The notes beneath the pieces are model-generated. The model did no database searches. It had not been told where the DNA came from and saw only the letters and a list, made by a program, of their open reading frames with translations. The position numbers and the translations under genes were made by a program. From Mesaphorura yosii (Eukaryota > Arthropoda > Collembola > Poduromorpha > Tullbergiidae): a stretch of 64,000 nt of DNA. Of the stretch, positions 23,368 through 34,751 are shown one piece after another. Positions within the stretch are counted from its first letter, which is position 1; every line of letters starts with the position of its first letter. The DNA is taken from contig WIXG01000257.1 of NCBI GenBank assembly GCA_009869945.1, positions 51,415 to 115,414 of the forward strand. The letters run 5' to 3'.

Positions 23368-23986
23368 AGACTACAACTCCTTCAGGAAACTATCATCTTC
23401 GACATACGTTTGACATGACATGTGTATTGTTATTGTTGTCTTTCTGCCGTGTACAAGAAAACAAGAAATCTCAAAATCAATGATCTCTTCCACGAACAAC
23501 ACACACAAATTACTTATAATCAAATGGGCTTAGGGCTTAGCTTAAGAAATGAGCCCTAATGTGAATTTTAACGTTATTGTGTCAAAACGTGTGAGGCAAG
23601 GCCAACACATCGTAATTTTCTGGTGTGCCAAAAATAAAATCGTATTTTGCATACGCGCGTTGCGTGCATTTCGTTTGTTGTTGTCGCGAGCCAATTTGAT
23701 CCGGATCACGGCTAATTAGACAGCTCAACAATGACATTGACCACCTCGACGTTTACACGCGGACACGACGCGAGGCGAGGAATTTTCCGCTCGCCGTCAC
23801 ATGAATCGAATGCATCTAAGTAAACAGCGAGTTGCGAGTATGACAGGACAATTCGCCAATTCTCGTACTTTTATGACAGCATGCTGCAGACTAAACCGGA
23901 AGTGAACAAAGCAGACAGTCACGACTTACGACTTGCGATCAACTATTCGACAGTTAAAGTTGATCATTTTTACCTGTACTCCGACG
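23368..23986. other. intergenic stretch, nothing recognised
   Basis: 3' flank of the antiporter and 5' flank of the cholinesterase-like gene. No gene, RNA or repeat seen. Confidence 0.5.
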
Positions 23987-26900
23987 ATGGCCTCATGTGG
24001 CCGGTTTAAGTTGCTTTTAATTGCTGTAGTCTCGATCTCAATTTTCGGCATCGGCTTCAGCGCAGCCCAGTTCTTAGGTACGGGCGGCTCCAACTCGAAT
24101 TCGAATTCTTCGTCCGAAGAAAGCGGTGGGGGATTCAGTGGTGGCCGTGGACGGGGAGGACGCCCACGCCCAAGCGCGGGTGCACAGCCGCAACGATTAT
24201 TCGCCATCAACGTTCATCTGTCTTCAATTCCCGGCGATGAAGTGGTAATCTTCGGCAAAGAGAGAAATCTGACGGATCGGTACGGAGGAAGGCAGCCGGT
24301 GGTTGAGTTCCTTGGAATGCCATTCGCAAAGCCGCCTGTGAACGGGCTCCGATTTCAGGTGAGATTCAGTTCCAATACTCTTCATTTAAATAAATTAACT
24401 CCGTATCACATTTGTTTAGCGACCAGCAATGCAGCCGCCGATGCATAATTTCAGAGCGGTCGAGACTCCATCGCCGTGTCCGCAAATCGCGATTAATGAA
24501 GCGAGGCTCGGAGAGGAAGATTGCCTTTATCTTAATATTTACATGGCGAAAGTGAGTTTCAATGTCCTAAACACTTTAAAAATTAATTGTTCCCTGCACT
24601 TTAAGGTTGAAGAACCATTTATCTTCTTAGAAATTGACGAATGTCACAACGAAAATGCCCGTCCTCGTCTGGTTTCACGGAGAGGGGCTGGACTTCTCCG
24701 ACGACAAGAAGCTGAGTCTCTTTTCAACTGGATCGGCAAGGGATCTGAATCCAGACACGTTCCTTCTGAATAATGTGATGGTTGTCACACCGCAGTATCG
24801 ACTCGGGTCGCTCGGTAAGCGTAGCGCAGACGCGCTCAGTAACGCCAAGCGCTACAAAATATCACATCACCAGTTCGAAAGTTCGAGTTTGACCTACATT
24901 CAGTGTGAAATTAGGGAACTCAATGGGAATCCGCCATGAGTTCAACGAGACACCAGTGACGAGTTCACTAAGAGCGCCAGATCGTTAATTAATTACATTT
25001 ATTAGAGAACAACAACAAAAATGCATTCCAATGTTGCAAGCCTGAAGTGCAAAGGCAGAAGCCGATGCACGGAGGAACGACAATTGACAACATGATACAC
25101 ATAGCACATACATATATACGCTTCCATTGGCTTACCATTGTCGAACAACGACTTGATGTGGCTGGATATTGTACTTCTGAGAACGATTCTTTCGTTTCGC
25201 TTGACCTTTCAAGGCACGCGTAATGTTTAGGAAAGTATAATCTCCTTTCATGAGAGGACCGTGATCGTTTTACAGACAGTGCAGAGGCTTGATACTCCTT
25301 TGACTCGAATCATTGGCGACCGCATGCGTGCATTCGTAAGGATAAGGCCTTTTACTAAAGCATTATATTCGACCACGATTAGTTCGACTTCAAACAGGCT
25401 GTTCCAGGAGAATTGTTTCCGGTCCCAAACAAATTCGCATTGAAGGTCGAACTTTCGACCTCATTATATTTGAACTGCTGACATACAACCTAATAATCAC
25501 CACTTGCAGGATATTTAAGCACAAGCAGCGAAGACGTGAACGGCAACATGGGACTGTACGATAAGCTCATGGCTCTGGAATGGATCCGCAAGTACATTGA
25601 CGACTTTGGTGGAGATTCCAAAAAAATTACCGTCATGGGGCACGGCTCAGCGGCGATGGAAATCGGGCTCCTGGCGACGTCTGACCTTGCCAAAGGCTCC
25701 TTTCAACGAGCCATTCTCATGGGAGGCTCACCCCTGAGCCCGCTTGCTATGGACCCAAAGCCAAAATCCACCTTCTCGCAGATTGCGCTGCAGAATACGT
25801 GCCCAACTTTTCCTACGACGCGGTTCGTTCGATGCATGCAGCAGAAAAGCGTTGAACAGATCCTTCGAGCTGATGAATCGCTTTCGGTAAGTGAAAATCC
25901 TCATTTCTGGCTCATAACTCTGTTTTAGTCGCAGTCGAGGTCGTTTATGTTTATAGAAAGGCAAACACTTGGGCAAAATGCGGATGCCCCTTCCAGTCGT
26001 CCAGAAACACGATGACGAGCGATTTCTACCGCCGATTCTAAACATGAATCCCGCCAGCGCGCTGGCCAACGGGAAATTCGAGAAGATCCCAGTCATTATT
26101 GGAGTATCCGCTGCGGAAATGAGCTCGTACTTACCAAGTAAGTGTAATTTTAGCCTGGAGTTGTCGAAACACATTGAAGTTTGTTACTTGTAGGCATTTC
26201 GGGCAAAATCCCTTCGGACGATATCACGTCCACAATTTTTCACAACGAGCACGTGCTGAAACAATTCATTCGTGCAATTCTGAGCCGAAGCGCTTCTGAC
26301 ACGGAGCTTCTCTCGGAGCTCGTGTCGTTTGAGTATTTTGCGGGGCTCAACATTTCGGATCCGGCGAGACACGAGCAGGCGACAGACATTGTCGAAGAGG
26401 CGAGAAGAACAAACATCAACTTACCTTCAGTTCGCATATTTATGCCCTTTTCTTCGTTTCAGATGGTGTCAGACTATTTGTTTCACATCCCCGCCGTTAC
26501 ATTCGCCAGACTTTGGTCGAAACACGCTCCCGTATATTTGTACGTGTTTGACTACGTCAGTCAAAAGCACGGGAGTGAAGAGGACGGCGGTGGCGGTGGT
26601 GACGGCGGACTGCTCGGATTCGGAAGGTTTCGGGAGACTTACGGCCTCGGACTTGGACTTGGACAAGATCAGGACTCCGAATTTGGCCGCTTGGTCTCAG
26701 AAGAGCAGAAAGACGGGACAGAATTTCAAGGACAAGGTACGCCGTTTAACCTCTGCAATTTGGTTAAGAGTTAAGGTATGAACTTTCTTGTCGTTCAGCG
26801 CGCCATGCATCTGACATCAAATTCCTCATGGAGGGGCACGAGGGCACGGCGACGGACCGGGACATTTCGGACTTGATGAACGACCTCTGGATCACATTCA

Positions 26901-27270
26901 TGCATAAAGGGTAAGGATTACTTCTAAGAACCCAGGCACCAAGCACCCAAGTATAAATCGACCCCTTGGGTGTATTTGAAGGATCCCCCGCCACGGTGGC
27001 ATGCAGTGGCCCCCGTACCAAGAGCACACGAAAGACTACCTCTCGATATCGAAGGAGCCCGAGATTCTCTCAGGATTCCACCTCCGCCAAGAAAAGCTGT
27101 GGACATCCGTCTTCGAGTCCGTGCGAGCGCACGGCTGCAAACCAGCAAGTCTGTCCTCGTCCGGCGTGGCTCATAGAAGGAATTTTCAGGGTCTCGGCTT
27201 GCTGGACGCTTCGACATTCTTCGACAAGACCACGAGTGCAAATGCGAATGCAAATTTTCCATATTTTTAA
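23987..27270 (+). CDS. cholinesterase-like (neuroligin-type) secreted protein, catalytic Ser replaced
   Basis: Eight exons: 23987-24358, 24420-24551, 24631-24814, 25510-25886, 25957-26137, 26194-26736, 26799-26910 and 26982-27270, encoding 729 residues. A signal peptide covers about residues 1-27. A Gly/Ser/Arg-rich linker precedes the alpha/beta-hydrolase domain. Carboxylesterase-family landmarks are VEFLGMPFAKPP, GEEDCLYLNIY, VLVWFHGEG, NVMVVTPQYRLGSLG and DDFGGDSKKITVMG. At the nucleophile elbow the sequence is MGHGSAAMEIG, so the position of the catalytic Ser is Gly275, as in neuroligins; the acidic (VSAAEMSSYLP) and His (ARHASD) sites are still recognisable. Esterase activity is therefore unlikely and an adhesion or binding role more likely. 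No C-terminal membrane helix is seen, unlike classical neuroligins, so it may be secreted or a further exon may have been missed. AATAAA lies at 27299. Confidence 0.85.
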
Positions 27271-27830
27271 GCTCGCGTGCGTGCATTGCTGAAATTTGAA
27301 TAAATATTTTAGCGTTTGGCCGTCTGTTGACCCGACCCAATTCAATTGTTGAAGGCCCCGGCCGTAATTTTCCAATGTCCTGCGGTTGCACAATTTTCCA
27401 TTACGCAGATGAGCGGGACGGGCTTCCCTTTGACCGACGGGTATCAAAGGAGCCCGCTGATGAACTCAAAAACAAAACTCTCGTAAGCCAGCAGTCGACT
27501 GGCGAGTGGTTCCATATAAAAGGAAGTGTGAGTAATTAATTTCTTGCTTATGCTTGATAGAACTCTAAAGTAATAAATTAAGTATCAACACGCGCGCAGT
27601 AGCAGAAGCGCCTGGCCCTGCCTCACTCTGTTACTGCTTCGTTGCCATATTCATGCATAATCGCAGTTAAACGTCAATTAAATTATTGACATTGCTCACT
27701 AATCACTCAACAAATCTCAGATCTATGGACAGTCAAATCTTGAAACTCGAATTCATTCCATTTACCCATACTTTATTAGACAAAATTAAAGCTTAAAGTG
27801 TAACAGTGAGGACAAAATTCAAGATTAAGC
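27271..27830. other. spacer before the transporter array
   Basis: It holds the AATAAA at 27299-27304 of the preceding gene. Otherwise nothing recognised. Confidence 0.5.
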
Positions 27831-29974
27831 ATGAAGCGTGAGAAGCAGCCCAAAAATGATGAAGAAAAGAAGCGGCAATCACAGAATGAACGAAACTCTG
27901 AAGCCATAGACACACACCGATCTCGAGACCAAGGCCAAGTCAATCCAGCTTTCGAACCAGATGAGCCTCTCGCGGCCGTGATCGGCAATGGCACAGAACA
28001 AACCGACTTGGAGCCGCCCGATGAGGCTCTCGCCATCGCAATCACGGGCTTGGACACTGGAGGGGACCGCAGCAATCAGAAGCAGAAGCAATCTGTAACC
28101 TCAGACGCTGCCCTCCCCGGGTCTGACGACAACAGCTCCTTCGCCGTCAAAATTACCGATCTCGAGCCTCATAAGCCTCTCGCAGTCGCGATAACCGATT
28201 CGGACACCAGCGAAGACTGCAATCAGAAGCATTCCTTGACCTTGACCTGCTCTGGCTCTGAAGGCGATCTGAGGAAGGGAAAAGAAATCGACTCCATTGA
28301 CGAGACAAGGGCATCCAGATCAGTAAAGTTCAGCACCATCTCCGAGGCAGGCAGCTACCTGGCCGGATCCACGAAGACCGGGTCACCCATCAGTTCGCTC
28401 ACACGCAGTTCACTCCTCCAGCCAGTCCGCAGCTTCCACAGTTACGGTCGACCGAGCCAGGCGGTGAAGCCCCTGCAGAAGACGCACAAGGACAAGTGCG
28501 CCGATGTGTTCCGCCAGTACCTGGGCATTCTCCTCACGCTCGTGACGAGCCTCATCATGTCGCTAGGCAGTTTCTTCGTCAAGGTCCTGCAAACGGACGG
28601 GGATTACTCCCCGTTCTTGACCACATTCTGGAGATTTCTTGGCGTCATAGCCCCGGCCATTCCGACCCTGCTTTACTTCAAATATTTCACGAAGAAGCCG
28701 GTGCTGGACTCGATTTGTCCCTGCACGCAGAAAGGTCGCTGGAAAATGGGCCTTCTTGCTATCGTAAGTGTGACCTCCAATTTCCGCCAATTCCAATGAT
28801 TTTTGCAACTCAGAGCAGCATGAAAACGAAAGATATTTGAATTTGCAGACTCGAGGCATTGTGGGCACGTCAGGCTTCATATTTCAGTACTTTGCACTAA
28901 ATTACATCACACTGGCAGATACATCCGTCATCTCCTTCAGCAGCCCGGTCTTTGTCATCGTGTTGGGGAAAGTGTGCCTGAAAGAGGACTGCGGATTCTT
29001 TAACACGTTCATTGCGTTTGGGACGATCGTGGGTGTCTTAATTATCGGTAAGTCGGTGAACCAATTCCAATTAAGGAATTAATTAACTTACTGCTTACCC
29101 ATTGGATACTTACTTATCTGATTTGCTATACTTTGCTCCGTCTGCAGCAAAACCACCGTTCATATTTGGAGGCCAGGAGATGGACATGCACATGCTGGTG
29201 AGTTGGTGAGTCTGTAATAATTCGCCAAGATAAGAACAATAAGAAATTGGACGACACAATTTCAAAATGTTGCTTGCGCTTGAAAAACTTGAATTCTCGC
29301 CTCAATTACATGCTTTTTGAAGTCAATTTAACAATTTCTTTGCGTAGAATGGCATTGGCCTGGCTGCCGCGAGCTGTTTCGCCAACACTCTCGTGTACAT
29401 TTGTCTCCGGTTCCTGAAGGACGTGCACTTTAGCGTTATTAGCATCGTATTCGGCATCGTCGGGATAATCGTGTCAACCGTGGCCGCTCTCGTTGCGGAG
29501 AAAGGATTCGAGTGGCCACACAGCCTGGAGCACTGGTTCCTGTTTGTGGGCGTGGCGGTCCTCGGATTCCTCGGACAAGTCGGGCTCACATTCGCCTTGA
29601 AATATGAGCAGGGTAATTCGAAATTTCTAATCACGCCAAACTTTAGCCCGATCTTTTACAGTTCACAGTTAAATCGTAATATTCGCCCATTTAATTTAAT
29701 GCAGCTGGCATCGTCAGCGCTTTCCGCACGAGCGACGTGATTTTTTCGTTCATTTGGCAAGGCATTGCTGGAGTCAGCCCAACTTTGCACAGGTAATTTC
29801 ATTCGAAGTAGCAGGTGGAAAATTTCGGACCTGAACGAATTTAATTCTATTCCCAGCATCCTCGGAGCCTTAATCGTTATTGTCTTCGTGGCTCTGTTGG
29901 CGTTCAGAAAGTGGTTGCAAGCCACAGAGCCCCACAACAAACTTCGCCAACGGTTTTGCTGCGTCTTGAAATGA
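27831..29974 (+). CDS. SLC35G1-like EamA membrane transporter, array member 1
   Basis: Six exons: 27831-28763, 28849-29047, 29148-29197, 29348-29612, 29705-29792 and 29857-29974, giving 550 residues, the longest of the array. About 215 residues of soluble N-terminus precede the ten-helix body. They include three degenerate repeats around FEPDEPLAAVI, LEPPDEALAIAI and LEPHKPLAVAI. Body motifs are those of SLC35G1: LADTSVISFSSPVFV, LKEDCGFF, AKPP, FALKYEQAG and RTSDVIFSFIWQ. The tail is RKWLQATEP...CCVLK. SLC35G proteins are drug/metabolite-superfamily members of plasma or ER membrane; the substrate is not known. Member 1 has extra introns inside KYEQ|AG and before the last helix. AATAAA at 30032. 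It converges with the OBP-like gene. Confidence 0.88.
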
Positions 29975-30184
29975 TGCACGTAGGAATTACATCAATGCGC
30001 CAATTTCTTCGCCAGTCCAAGCGTCCCAGTAAATAAAAACATTCGCAATTTTAACTCTTTGTCTATGGACGTCATGAAGAAAGTCATTTATTCATTAAAA
30101 TATTTCCATACGGCAATTATCACAAAAGCCAAAGCCAAAAGCAGTCAACAGTACATCGACAATCGATAGGTGGATGGTGGACGA

Positions 30185-30926
30185 CTACTTTGCGTCAGGA
30201 ATACAGATTTCGAAAAATGCATCGTGGACACATTGACCGACTCCCATGAATGTCGAGCACATTGGGTCGTCCTTCACTCGGACGCTTTGACCTGTATTTT
30301 AGAACAGCAAGTTTGTGAATGCCTCCTTCATTTTTACCTCTTGGCCGGGGCCAGGCCAAAAAACTACTCACCGTGATCCTTAATGCACTTATCAGCTGCA
30401 TCGACCAGCAATTTCTGAGTTTCTTTATTTTTCATATGAGCCTCAATATATTTTAACGCCTTCTCGTGGTTGATTTTGCCGTCGTCAGTCAACTAAAGGA
30501 CGTTTTAGTATTTAGCTTCAGACTGGCCAGATAAAGATAAAAATAGGCAGTGAAAATTCTTACCATTTCCTTTTTCGTTAGGAGACAGACTCCAAAACAC
30601 TAAAAATTCGACAAGGAAGCTTTAGCCACTTATCTAACACAAAGAAATGTTACGAGTTCTTACCGGCAATTTTTCCATTGGAATCTTAAAAACGTTGTCG
30701 ATTTTGGATTCCTTCAGACATTCTCCTATCTGACCCTTCTCCTTTTCTGTGAATACGACGTCTTCGCCACGGCAAACCAGCTCTTCTTGCGCTCGAGCGA
30801 GCTGATCACGAAACAAAACAAACAAGTCAGTAACTAGTTGAAGCTATTTTCAATTCAAGTCAAGAAATGGGAACTTACCGCAATTAAGAACGTAATTCCA
30901 ACAGTTACGAGCAGAATCTTCGCCAT
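30185..30926 (-). CDS. odorant-binding-protein-like secreted protein
   Basis: Five small exons on the minus strand: 30926-30879, 30801-30664, 30599-30564, 30492-30372 and 30291-30185, encoding 149 residues. The first 20 residues are a signal peptide (MAKILLVTVGITFLIALARA). The mature part is about 129 residues, the PBP/GOBP size. Its Cys pattern includes CFGVC (C-x3-C) after helix 2, a Cys in DAADKC, then C-STFMGVGQ-C (C-x8-C), which matches the OBP pattern for C2-C3 and C5-C6. There are eight Cys in all: VCRG and GEC before CFGVC, and EIC near the C-terminus. Soluble carriers of this family bind small hydrophobic ligands in sensillar lymph and elsewhere. It sits between two transporter genes on opposite strands and has its own TATA box at 31017-31024. 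Confidence 0.85.
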
Positions 30927-31016
30927 TTTGAGGTCTCAACGGTTGAAAATCGGTGTATAATTCTTTCTGTCACCAACGAGCGTAATTGACTGATTGATCG
31001 TTAAGTCTTCTGCTTC

Positions 31017-31024
31017 CTTTTATA
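31017..31024 (-). promoter_or_regulatory. TATA box of the OBP-like gene
   Basis: TATAAAAG on the minus strand, about 91 bases upstream of the ATG at 30926, leaving room for a start site about 30 bases downstream. Confidence 0.6.
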
Positions 31025-31210
31025 GATAGACACAAAGACAACTGTATTGCACGATATGAAACGATACGACAGTTAAACGGTTAAATTAATTATTATTTAT
31101 GAAACTGGTCGGAGCTAATGAACCTTGCAAACTTAATTGATCTAGCGAACAATGAAAGCTTACGCTGCCTACCTTCATTATTTAGAAACTGTGCTCAACA
31201 ATGATGATTT

Positions 31211-31434
31211 AGCGACAACTGGACAACTTCCTGAGCGGGTACATGTTTATGATTTTCGGGGGGTCCATTTCCACCATAATTTACTGGTCAGTTACTGTTA
31301 AACAAGTGCGAATTGGAAAAATACTGGCATTGGCTCCTGTTTTTATGTGTGCAATGTTCCTACGTGGCAATTTGGCAATTCCGAAATTAATGAATAATGG
31401 GAATGAGCGGAAGCTCATTAAAAGGTGCTGGTGA
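31211..31434 (+). CDS. possible orphan exon or gene fragment of a membrane protein
   Basis: After an acceptor-like tttag (ends 31210) a frame stays open for 75 codons, with a hydrophobic stretch (YMFMIFGGSISTIIYWSV) and a second one (ILALAPVFMCAMFL). A separate frame after the stop is also hydrophobic (VLVILLPVLQFM), as if a shift had occurred. The pieces recall receptor C-termini but match nothing else in the window convincingly. No start or upstream exon was found. Confidence 0.25.
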
Positions 31435-31832
31435 TCCTACTTCCGGTGCTCCAGTTTATGAACATTGCACTCACGAACTCACGACTTACCAGGTACCAGG
31501 TGAATCAAATGAAAAAATCGGTAAAATGTTAAATGCAGTTAAAAGTACGTAAATGCTCAAGCAATTGGACGACTTGATTTCGCTTGGCTGCTCAAACCCA
31601 AGCGAGACGCTGCAGATGTGATCGCCGTTGATAAATTGTTGAATGCGAATTCTTTCCCAGAAATAACATAAAGATATTGTCTCGTCTTGCTCTGAGAATT
31701 TGTGTCGTGGGTTGATGGGATTGATGGCTTAAGTGCCAAAAGACGATGGGCACGCGAAAATTAACTAACAAAACAACAATGCGTTTATTTACATCAGTCT
31801 TCTCGGCAGTTTCAGTTGTAGCCTTTAATTAA

Positions 31833-33333
31833 TTAAATAATAGACCAGCATCTGTTTCTGCTATGATGATTTGTACTGCCGCTTTCATGAGGTCGAGTTA
31901 ACAAATACTTTCTGATAGTCACCAGCACGACAGAGATCAGCAGTGTAGCTCCTCCAATAATTCTGCAATTCAAACCAAAAAAGTCGAAGAATTTGCTTAA
32001 GATTAGCAAATTCGCCATGCGCATGCATATAATTTGGCAACCTACCGAAATGCGTCCCAGCCATAATCCGCTTCCGGGCCATCCGCGCCAGAGCCGCCGA
32101 AGGCTAATTTCCCCAAGTACAAGAACACAATCTCCAAACTCAACACGACGCTGACCACCGCTGCCTGCTCGTACTTGAGGGCAAGCACAAAGAAGAGGAG
32201 CGCTCCAAACATGAGCGCGCCAATTCCGGCAAAATGCAGAGCTTCACTGACGGTTGTTGGCACGCTCAGGTTCAGGTGTCCATCAAACACGAAGCTGATC
32301 AGAGTGACGATGAGTCCAGCGAGTCCAATCCACGCCACCACGACCAAGCAATGCATGCTCCGGATAATTCTAAGGATTGTCGTGGTTGTGGAGTGGCAGA
32401 GCAGAGATCCAAGTGCAAAAGCGATGCCAAAGTTCAGATCTGCACTCCACAGGTCCCATCCATTCCATCTCGCACTCGTTCCACTATCGCTATCGCTTGT
32501 CCCCGGCCATGCGAACGTGACGGCGCCGCCGAGAGTCAGCAGCGCCGCTAAAATTGAGAGAAGCCCGCAGCGCTCTCGTTCTTCACCGCTACCGTCACCG
32601 TCCCGAACGCAGAAGTGGGCCAGGACGAGCACAAGCAGTGGCTCCGCATTCAGCAACGCAGCGGCTTCGTATTCGGTCACGAAGTTGATGGCAGTAAATC
32701 GCAGGAAAAGAGCGGCCGAGCACAGGAAACCCGCGATCTGGAAAAAAGACATAGTTAAGATGCATTTTTAAGCTAAGGCTCCAGAAAGTCTCAGGCTCTT
32801 ACCACCATCAAGATCCAATTTCTACGTTGGCCATGGCGTTGCTGCCCGTCTGCGCCCACACTTACGCCCACGAATGAACACACTGCACTGCAGCAGCTGC
32901 AGCGCGAAAGCCCTCGACCGTGAACGCCACAAATCGTACACAGCACAAAAAGGAGGCTACCCAGAAGGAGCGTGACCGCAAAACCCCACAGCAGCACTTT
33001 CTGGTGCACCTTCGAGTAAGGGCTCAGTTCCGTCTCCAGCGAGCAGCAAAGGAGTAAAAACTGTGAAACAGTGCAGAGCGCACTGAGCCCAGCAAACAAG
33101 AGTCCCGCAAATCTTCGCCAGCCCTTATCTCCTTTCCTCCGCACGTGCACATGTGACGTGATGATCTTCTTGTACTCCTTCTCAATGTAACTGTCGAGCA
33201 GAATGTCTTCTTGTTCTGGTGTTCGCGCCGCGGAAGGTTTCGATTTCTGCTTAAGCGCATGGGGAGTGGAAGTCGGTCTCTGTGCCCGGTCGAATTCGGA
33301 GCCTTGAGGCAGGAATCTTGAGCCTTCTTCCAT
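31833..33333 (-). CDS. SLC35G1-like EamA membrane protein, divergent array member 2
   Basis: Three exons: 33333-32803, 32737-32046 and 31962-31833, giving 450 residues on the minus strand. The C-terminal half is a clear EamA unit: EYEAAALLNAEPLLVLVLAHF in place of the usual ADASVI...SSPVFV element, ALKYEQAAVVSVVLSLEIVF and a final helix ending VTIRKYL. The N-terminal half is strongly changed: the conserved HPF...WRFQG segment is replaced, and a Cys-rich loop (RGLSRCSCCSAVCSF) follows. The tail after RKY is 26 residues, not 22. The intron that most members have after the NTL motif is absent. The acidic and polar transport-site candidates of its sisters are mostly lost. It may have a different role or be decaying while still open. 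Confidence 0.75.
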
Positions 33334-34751
33334 ACTTGCAGCGGAAATTCATTAATTAGCTCACGAACAAGAAATTAATTCACAAAAATTGAGGCTGGCT
33401 GGCTGACGAATCTGAATGTTGTCACTGTCAGCAAAGGATGAATGAATGAAGTACGAGGAAGTATGTCACACATCGAGGAGCTTATCAGCAGCGATACGTC
33501 ACTGGCTCGATAAGGAATGCGATTGGCAATTAGTCACTGCTGTTGCTGGTTCTGTTGATGTTCTACTTGGTTGGATCTGCGGTTTTTGCTTTAGCTTCAG
33601 TCTTTTACGTTTAAATGCGTGGAGGACGACGAGTACGTGCAAGTGAAATTATTGGGAGTTTAAAAATAGGTCGATGCGCTACGATACAGAATACAGAATT
33701 AAGTTTAGTTTGGGTCTCCAGCGCTTGTGCCTGCTCTAATCACATGTTTGTCCTCGTAATGGTAATTTGCTCAGTCTGCTCATAAAACTTGTTATTGTAA
33801 TTTGCCATTGTGTTCGTTCTTCTGGCTGGAGGGCGAGCCGAGCCATCAGTCACCAAGCCATGCTTAAAGCTGCCGGCGCGGCTGTGCATTTTTCGGAAAA
33901 GCAAAAGCAAAGTTAACTTCTATGAACATATGCTCCAAATGCTAATACTCCAATTCCATGCAGCAGTAGCAGCATCTGGTCGGTTAAAAACCATGTGCCA
34001 TGTCTAGTCGATAATTTATAATGATCGAACGCGAATGCGGACTCCGCTGCGTTGCGGTTTGCATAGTACATTTTTACGCATACACGATTAACTTTGTTGG
34101 ATGTGGGCTCACTGATGCTTTATGCAAAAATACACACAATACACGGCACGGCACGCAATTCTAATTTTAATGACACAAAGCCGATTTTTGACTGACCTGG
34201 GCTGGAAAGAATGCGCGATGCGTGTAGCGTATGTAAATGATCTAACCAGGTTACGTAACACAATCCAGCTTTAGCTTAGCCTAGCTTAGTGCAGATCATC
34301 TGAAGAAATCCTCCTGTATGTATACAAATCTGAATGCGAACAAGGACAGAGTCATTGCCCAGATGATGAAGTGGTGGTGGCTGGTGACCTTTGCCCTCGA
34401 CATTCAACGCTTATTGCGACTCCGGACTCCTGCCCTACATGTCACGGCAGAGCTTAGCTGGGGGGCTTGGAAGAATGATTCATCTTCTTTTTCCATTTCA
34501 TCTTTTCGTCTTTGTAACCACAAATCTTTGTTGAGTTCCACCGGAAAAATTCCACGCTACGCGTCGGCGTGGCATGGTCCAATCGATCGTAATTCCATCC
34601 ATTCATTCCATTCATCCTGTCATCATCGTACATTTCTTATTTGAATCTTGAAGCGCAATATTCATCATTTAGCATTCAGTCTTCTCAGTTTGATTAGGTT
34701 GATTTTTTATATTTAAACTCTGCAAAGTTTTATCATACGACGACATTGACA
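33334..34751. other. divergent promoter region between array members 2 and 3
   Basis: 1.4 kb between two genes transcribed away from each other. A weak TATA-like tatatttaaa lies near 34710, about 40 bases before member 3. No other feature recognised. Confidence 0.5.

Noticed and set aside
26924-27447. Minus-strand ORFs of 155 and 125 codons over the end of the cholinesterase-like gene
   Set aside because: They lie antisense to exons 7-8 and have Arg/Ser-rich shadow composition.
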